Positions 59,132-64,000 of a stretch of 64,000 nt of DNA are shown piece after piece. The number at the start of each line of letters is the position of its first letter. Position 1 is the first letter of the stretch. The position numbers and the translations under genes are program-made. The stretch is from Allomyces arbusculus (taxonomy: Eukaryota; Blastocladiomycota; Blastocladiomycetes; Blastocladiales; Blastocladiaceae): assembly GCA_027604705.1 (NCBI GenBank), contig JADHYV010000002.1:1-64000 (forward strand), in the 5' to 3' direction. Under the pieces are notes generated by a model that saw only the letters and a list, made by a program, of their open reading frames with translations, ran no database searches and was not told the DNA's origin.

Positions 59132-60577
59132 ATGGACAACCCCGGCGACCCGCCCAAGCCGCCGCCCAAGGTCCGGCGCGTCTCGCAACCCACACGTGCC
59201 ACCGTCCACACCCAACCAACCGTCCATCGTCCTCCTCGTCCCTAGCGCACCTTTGCCCCGACCCTGGCCCCGCGCCGCAAGCGGCCCACGGCCGAGCAGC
59301 AGTATGTGATCCCCCCGCACTCCGCCGCCGCCGTCCGCGCGCCCATCTCGCGTCTGATCACTAATCATGACCCCTTTTTTGTGTCCCTCAGGTCGCTCCT
59401 CAACCAGGTACCGACTTGCCATCGACGCGTCCTCGACTCATCCGCGACCGGGTCCTGATGTGTCTTCCCCCCCCCCCCCCCGTTACCCGCTCATCAACAG
59501 CCAGCAGCTGATGCGGCCTCATCGAGTCCACGCGGACGAGGCCGAAGCCGTGGCGCTGGCACGCCGCGCGGTGCCAGAGGCGGACGCGGTACGCGCCCCC
59601 ACTCCGCTCCATTCTTGTGCCTTTTGCTCATCCGTCTATCCTGTAGGCCGTGGCCGCGGCCGTGGAGAATCGTCATCGTCGGCCGCATCGGGCCCCTTCT
59701 CGATGGGCCCGTCGATGTCTGGGTCGCGGGCCGGATTCGGTGGGGCCGGGGTCGGGATCGCAACTCCTGGGCCTGGCGGTGCCGGGTACGATCCGGCCGT
59801 CAAGACCGAGCATGGGGAGGACGACTTTGAGGATATGAAGGTGTCGTTTGGCGATGACGACGCTGTCCCGTTCCTGTTGCCGGTCGTCGACGAGGACGTG
59901 CTCGATGGCGACGTCAAGCCGGAGATGAAGATGGAGGTGGATGCGCCAACGCTCGGTACGGTTTGTTTTTTTTTTTTCTTTCATTTCTTTTTTTTTTTTT
60001 TTTTTTTTTGCATCTTGCGGCACGGATTGTTCATGGACTCGACTCACCTTCTCGCGCGCGTCGTCACCAGAGCAAACCGTGCTCAACGATTTTGACCACA
60101 TTCACCTGATCCAGATGCCACCGACGCTGCCCGATTTTGACGTCAAGTCGCTGCCCGTCCTGGGCAAGGCTGTCGACGGGTCGTCGATTTTGCTGCCGTG
60201 CGACACGCCGGCACCGCCACCGGTCGAGGGCAAGGCACCGGAGCCGCAGCAGCGCGCCCTCGAAGGCCAAGTCGGCAAGTTGATTGTGCGCCAGTCGGGC
60301 AAGGTCGAGATGCAGATGGGCAACGTCGTCTTTGACGTACGTTTTCAGATATTTGAATCGCGTACTGGGCCGTGTGGGAGACTGACGTGGTTTTTGTCTC
60401 GATTGCCAGGTGAACATGGCCCCGCCGTTCTCGTTCCTGCAGCAGCTCGTCGCGATCGACGCGAATGCACGCCAGGCGTTTGCGCTCGGCAATATCGGGT
60501 CCCAGCTCATTTGCACACCCAACATGGACTCCCTGCTCTCTGACCGCGAGCGCGAAATCAAGGAAATGGGACAATGA
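59132..60577 (+). CDS. RPC53: RNA polymerase III subunit RPC4 (Rpc53)
   Basis: Seven exons (59132-59179, 59246-59301, 59392-59407, 59501-59588, 59647-59955, 60071-60336, 60410-60577) give about 316 a.a. Order: TFAPTLAPRRKRP, an RG-rich stretch (SPRGRGRSRGAGTPRGARGG), an acidic linker, then the conserved C terminus IQMPPTLPDF, GQVGKLIVRQSGKVEMQMGN and APPFSFLQQLVAID, ending with ICTPNMDSLL, as in human POLR3D. RPC4 pairs with RPC5 (Rpc37) and works in termination and reinitiation of Pol III. Exon 3 is 16 bp. The first donor could be at 59171 instead of 59180. Introns carry a poly-C run and a long poly-T run. Confidence 0.88.
59467..59481 (+). repeat. Poly-C tract in an RPC53 intron
   Basis: About 15 C on the sense strand, upstream of the acceptor at 59500. 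Confidence 0.85.
59965..60009 (+). repeat. Long poly-T tract in an RPC53 intron
   Basis: T runs broken by a few other bases span about 45 bp on the sense strand within intron 59956-60070. Confidence 0.85.
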
Positions 60578-60770
60578 GCACCGTTGTCCTGCCTGCCCTG
60601 CTGCTCTGCACGTCGTGAATGCAAAATGACATTGGGGGATTGTAAATATACGAGCAAAATTGGTGGTACAGCATCAAAACATGAATCAAAACTGGCGCAT
60701 CCCGTACGCGCCTGGATCAAGAAGCGAGTTCGAACAGTCAGTTTCGTGCAAGTTCGCGCGACGAACAAAA

Positions 60771-63745
60771 TTATGAAAGCGTACCCATCCCGTATCCACG
60801 CGCTTGCTGCTGTTGCGGCTGCTGCTGCATCTGCATCCCGGCCATGCTCCCCATCGTACCCATCCCCGCCTGCGCCATCCCAGTCCCGACCATCCCGCCG
60901 TACTGCATGCCCGTGACCATGGGCTGCTGCTGCATCATCGTCGCCTGCTGCATGCCGCCGACCATCCCGTATCCGGCACTCATCGTCGACGTCGCGGACC
61001 GCCCAAGTGCGTTCCCAAAAGGATTATCGGGCGTCGCGTTCTGCCAATTCGCGCCGGTGCGACCCGTGGCTTGTGGCAGGACTTGCTGCTGGACGACCGG
61101 CCGGTTCGCCGCCGCCATCATCATCATCATTTGCTGCTGCTGTTGCTGCTGCGCGGCCGCCGCGAGCTGCGCCTTCTGCGCGGCGAGTTGTTGCGCCTCC
61201 AGCTGCTGCTGCCGCTGCTGCGCGGCCAACTGCTGCTTCTGCGCGGCGAGTTGTTGCGCGGCAAGTTGTTGTTGCTGCTGTTGGGCCGCCAATTGCTGAG
61301 CGGCCAACTGTTGCGCGGCCAGCTGTTGAGCTGCCAACTGCTGCTGCTGCATCTGCTGTTGTTGCTGCAACTGCTGCAACGACGGTCCCGTCACTTTCGT
61401 CGGCACGAACCCGGTCCCGGTGCCCGACGCCGGAATCAGCGGTGCCGGCAGAGTGCGGTTCGGCTGGACGACGAGCGACGCTGTCGCGGTGGGGGTCGCA
61501 ATCATCGTCGACCGTGCGGGAGTCGGTGTCGGGCGTGCCGAGGGGCGCGACGGCGACGGCGCCGGCGGCGCCGACCGCTGTGTCCCACTCATGAGTGGGC
61601 GCGGCGCGACCGACGGCCTCGACGACGACGAACTACCGCCGACGGACCGGGACCCAGACCCGGACCCGGTGAGCGACCGCGGCGTCGCGGGCTTACTGGG
61701 GACAAGCGGCCGCCCGGACGCCATGTTCGCGCGCGCCAGTTCTTCCTGCTGAAGCCGGCGTGCGAGTTCCTCGTCGGCCTTGACCTGGTCCTCTTCCATA
61801 ACCACTGGTGCGGGCGACCTGGGCGTGAACGATGACGACGTGCCGGTGGACGACTGCGCGCGTCCGGCAAAGTACCGCTCGATTTTGGCCAAGTTCTGCT
61901 CGGCGAGTTGCGACTCGCGCGCCGCGTGCTGCGACGACGCGGCGATATGCTTTTGAATGCGCAGAATATCGCCTTCCTTGACGCCGAGCCCCTTGAGAAT
62001 CTCGCGGTTCAGTTCGCCCAACGCGTTGCCGTCCAACTTCTCGCCAACGAGCCGCGCGGCGTAGGTGCGCGCATCCAACGGCTCAACACCGCCACTCACG
62101 AGGAACTGGTACCAGTCGAACCCGTTATAACTCGTCGGCGCATCGAGCGGCGGCTCCGTCGCGGGACCCGACACGTCCGCGACCAACGCCGCAGGCGGAG
62201 TCAGGCCCTTGAGCTTGTATGCGACAGCCTGGTCCGCGGGCGAGAGCGCCGCAATCGGCACGTCGATTTTCGCGCCGTTCGTCTTGTGCAACTTGACCTT
62301 TCCGTCAATGAAGTCGATGAACGCGGCCTCAGTCCGGTGCACGCCCGACTGGTCGAGCCAGACACGCACGTATGCCGGGTCCGGCATCGCCGACGAACTC
62401 GACGACGTCGTGGATCCTGTGCGGCGGTGCGTGTCCGCCAAGGCGGGCCGCGGCAGCGGGACGGGCGTCGCGCGGCCGGACGACGAGACTGCGGGGGACG
62501 CCGACCGCGGCGGTCCTGTGCGGTCGATGGCGACGGGCGGCCGGGTCGGGAGGACCGGCGGGCGATCCGCAATCGCGGGGGGTGTCGTGGTGACCGGACG
62601 CGACGGCAGTGCCGGTGGGCGCGCTGCGATCGCGGCCGCCCGGCGACGTTCTTCTTCCATCTCGCGTTCCCGCTCGCGCTCGCGCTCCAATTCGCGCGCA
62701 CGCGCCTCCTTCTCTGCGATTTCGCGTTGCCGAAGCCGCTCATTCGCGGCCTCCTCAGCCTCGCGCCGCCGGCGTGCCGCGTCCTCGGCGGCAACCCGCG
62801 CGCGTTCGGCCTGCTCGCGCGCGAGCTCGGCGGCCTCGTCCTGCTGCCACCGCAGTTGCTGCTGGTAATCTTCCTCGGCCTCCTCCGCCGCTTCCTCCTC
62901 ATACCCGGGCGCCGCGGCGGGAGCCACGGGCGGTGCGGGTGCAGCGGCCGCGGGCGAGACGCCGATTTCGCGGAACTTCAAGTAATTGCGCGGGACAAAC
63001 CCTTCCTTGTTCGCGCGTCCCGGCCGCGTGCTGATGATCCGGATCTTGACCCAGTCCGCATCCGAGTCATCGAGGACCAGGCAGTTTTCGCCTTCTTGCA
63101 CGTCGACGTCGTCAGGTTCCACGGGGTCGTAGTCGTATTCGGCAACGGCGAGTTTCGGTGGGGTCGCGCCTGAGGTGGAGGGGCCGGTGACGGTGTGCAC
63201 GAGCGCGGGCGAGGGGGCGACGACAGGCGGAGGGATCGACGCGGCGACGGGTGCCGGCGGGGCGGGCGCGGGAGGAGCGGGGGCAGCGTCATGGGTGTCG
63301 GCGCCGGGCCGGTCAATGTAGTTGGCGGGCACAAGGCCGTAAGCGGTGCCGAGCCGCGCGACGACCCAGTCGTCGGGCAGTTCCTCGAACACGTCGATGG
63401 TCGCGGATTCGTAAACTGTCAATTCGTCTTCGTTGAGGGCGTCGTAGTCGTAGAGGACCGAGGTCGAGTAGAGCGGCGTGGGCTAGAAGAATCAATGAAT
63501 TGGTGGTCAATCGACAGCCAGCACCGCAACGAACGGGTATGGGTAATTACCTCCTCGACGTAGTTTTCGGGCACGTTCCCGACCATGTCGTCGGCGCCGT
63601 CGACTTTGCGCGCGCACACGAGCCAGCCAGGCTCGTCGGCGTCGCCAATTACATGCAAAAGCTCGCCCTCGACGACCGACAGTTCGTCGTCCTCTTGCGC
63701 CTCGTAGTCGTAGACGGCGCGCACGACGCGCAGGGTCGGCGCCAT
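60771..63745 (-). CDS. SLA1: SLA1-type endocytic actin regulator
   Basis: Exons 63745-63551 and 63482-60771 give 968 aa. Three SH3 domains come first (RAVYDYEAQEDDELSV; SVLYDYDALNEDELTV; VAEYDYDPVEPDDVDV), then a charged Glu/Arg coiled coil, SHD1 (VRVWLDQSGVHRTEAAFIDF; KVKLHKTNGAKIDVPIAAL), the SAM-like SHD2 (YNGFDWYQFLVSGGVEP), proline-rich parts, a long Gln/Ala repeat (QQLAAQQLAAQQ) and a C-terminal NPF motif (NPFGNALG). Sla1 links cargo (NPFxD signals via SHD1), clathrin and Las17/WASP at cortical actin patches. The Gln/Ala array takes the place of the yeast LxxQxTG repeats. The start is the first ATG with an immediate SH3. Confidence 0.93.
61125..61380 (-). repeat. Gln/Ala-rich coding repeat in SLA1
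   Basis: CAG/CAA-rich runs alternate with units encoding QQLAA or QKQQLAAQQ, forming about 85 residues of low-complexity Gln/Ala/Leu. It is in frame with the gene and uses mixed codons. Confidence 0.85.
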
Positions 63746-64000
63746 GGCAACGAGCTAGTGCGAGGCGGGTTGGTCGTTTGGTGCAAGAGAAGCAATGTTG
63801 AGGTCGCGTCTACAGCGCGGCTCGGCTGGTCGACGGGTTGCAAGGAGCGTCGTCAAGGCAGCCGGGTCGTGAGTGCAGCAAGTCGCGGTGCGGTTCAGTG
63901 CAGTCGGCGCCGGGGAAGTCGGTCGGCGGCGGCGACCACAGGCCCACGGTCGTCGCGGTCGATGCGGTCGAGCTTGAGGAACAATCGTGCGCCGTGGCAG
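63746..64000. promoter_or_regulatory. Upstream region of SLA1
   Basis: The last 255 bp hold the SLA1 5' leader and part of its promoter. No further gene start is supported before the right edge. Confidence 0.4.

Noticed and set aside
61908-63173. 421-codon plus frame opposite SLA1
   Set aside because: The minus strand encodes SH3 and SHD1 domains; the plus frame is Arg-rich noise.

Overview
The window is GC-rich nuclear DNA from a eukaryote. Genes are dense (29 protein-coding genes in 64 kb, both strands) and carry many short spliceosomal introns of about 45-110 bp; donors are mostly GTACGT, GTGCGT or GTTCGT and many acceptors end in TAG. The gene set is fungal (SLA1, CAF16, VAC1-like rabenosyn, GID7/WDR26, fungal-type GPAT, RPC53). 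It also holds genes for flagella and ciliary trafficking: IFT46, MORN3 and PDE6D, plus PTAR1. A fungus that still makes a flagellum is therefore the best reading. High GC and GTACGT introns suggest a zoosporic lineage such as Blastocladiomycota; that placement is inference. I saw no rRNA, tRNA, CRISPR array, transposon or virus-derived element.

Layout. 0.8-5.4 kb: insulysin (IDE, minus) divergent from mitochondrial EF-Ts. 6-10.2 kb: a small membrane protein and glycerol-3-phosphate acyltransferase. 10.7-14.8 kb: ARF6 (minus) divergent from a Pro/Ser-rich single-pass membrane protein. 15.3-19.7 kb: a BRSK/SAD-type kinase and PDE6D, both minus. 20-24.4 kb: two unrecognised genes meeting tail to tail, then a FYVE rabenosyn/VAC1. 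24.9-29.7 kb: a four-LIM protein, a 1.3 kb gene-poor gap and a probable mitochondrial membrane protein. 30.5-35.1 kb: PTAR1 divergent from WDR26/GID7. 35.5-39.4 kb: CAF16, a small CHORD-like protein and USP39/SAD1. 39.5-42.8 kb: IFT46 and MORN3 in tandem. 43.2-48.2 kb: NOSIP and VPS39. 48.7-53.2 kb: a MAP kinase kinase divergent from a transmembrane SH3 protein. 53.6-58.8 kb: a TACC coiled-coil protein, an orphan and a second FYVE protein. 59.1-63.7 kb: RNA polymerase III subunit RPC4 and SLA1.

Themes. Several products act on endosomes and the cortex (ARF6, two FYVE proteins, VPS39, SLA1). Others serve the flagellum (IFT46, MORN3, PDE6D) and protein prenylation (PTAR1 as prenyltransferase subunit, PDE6D as prenyl-binding carrier). 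The most suggestive local arrangement is a MAPKK with a membrane-seeking N terminus and proline-rich SH3 ligands, divergently paired with a single-pass membrane SH3 protein; this recalls the yeast Sho1-Pbs2 partnership. Exon boundaries were set by eye from splice consensus, reading-frame phase and family alignment. Phases were checked arithmetically, but no transcript data were available.
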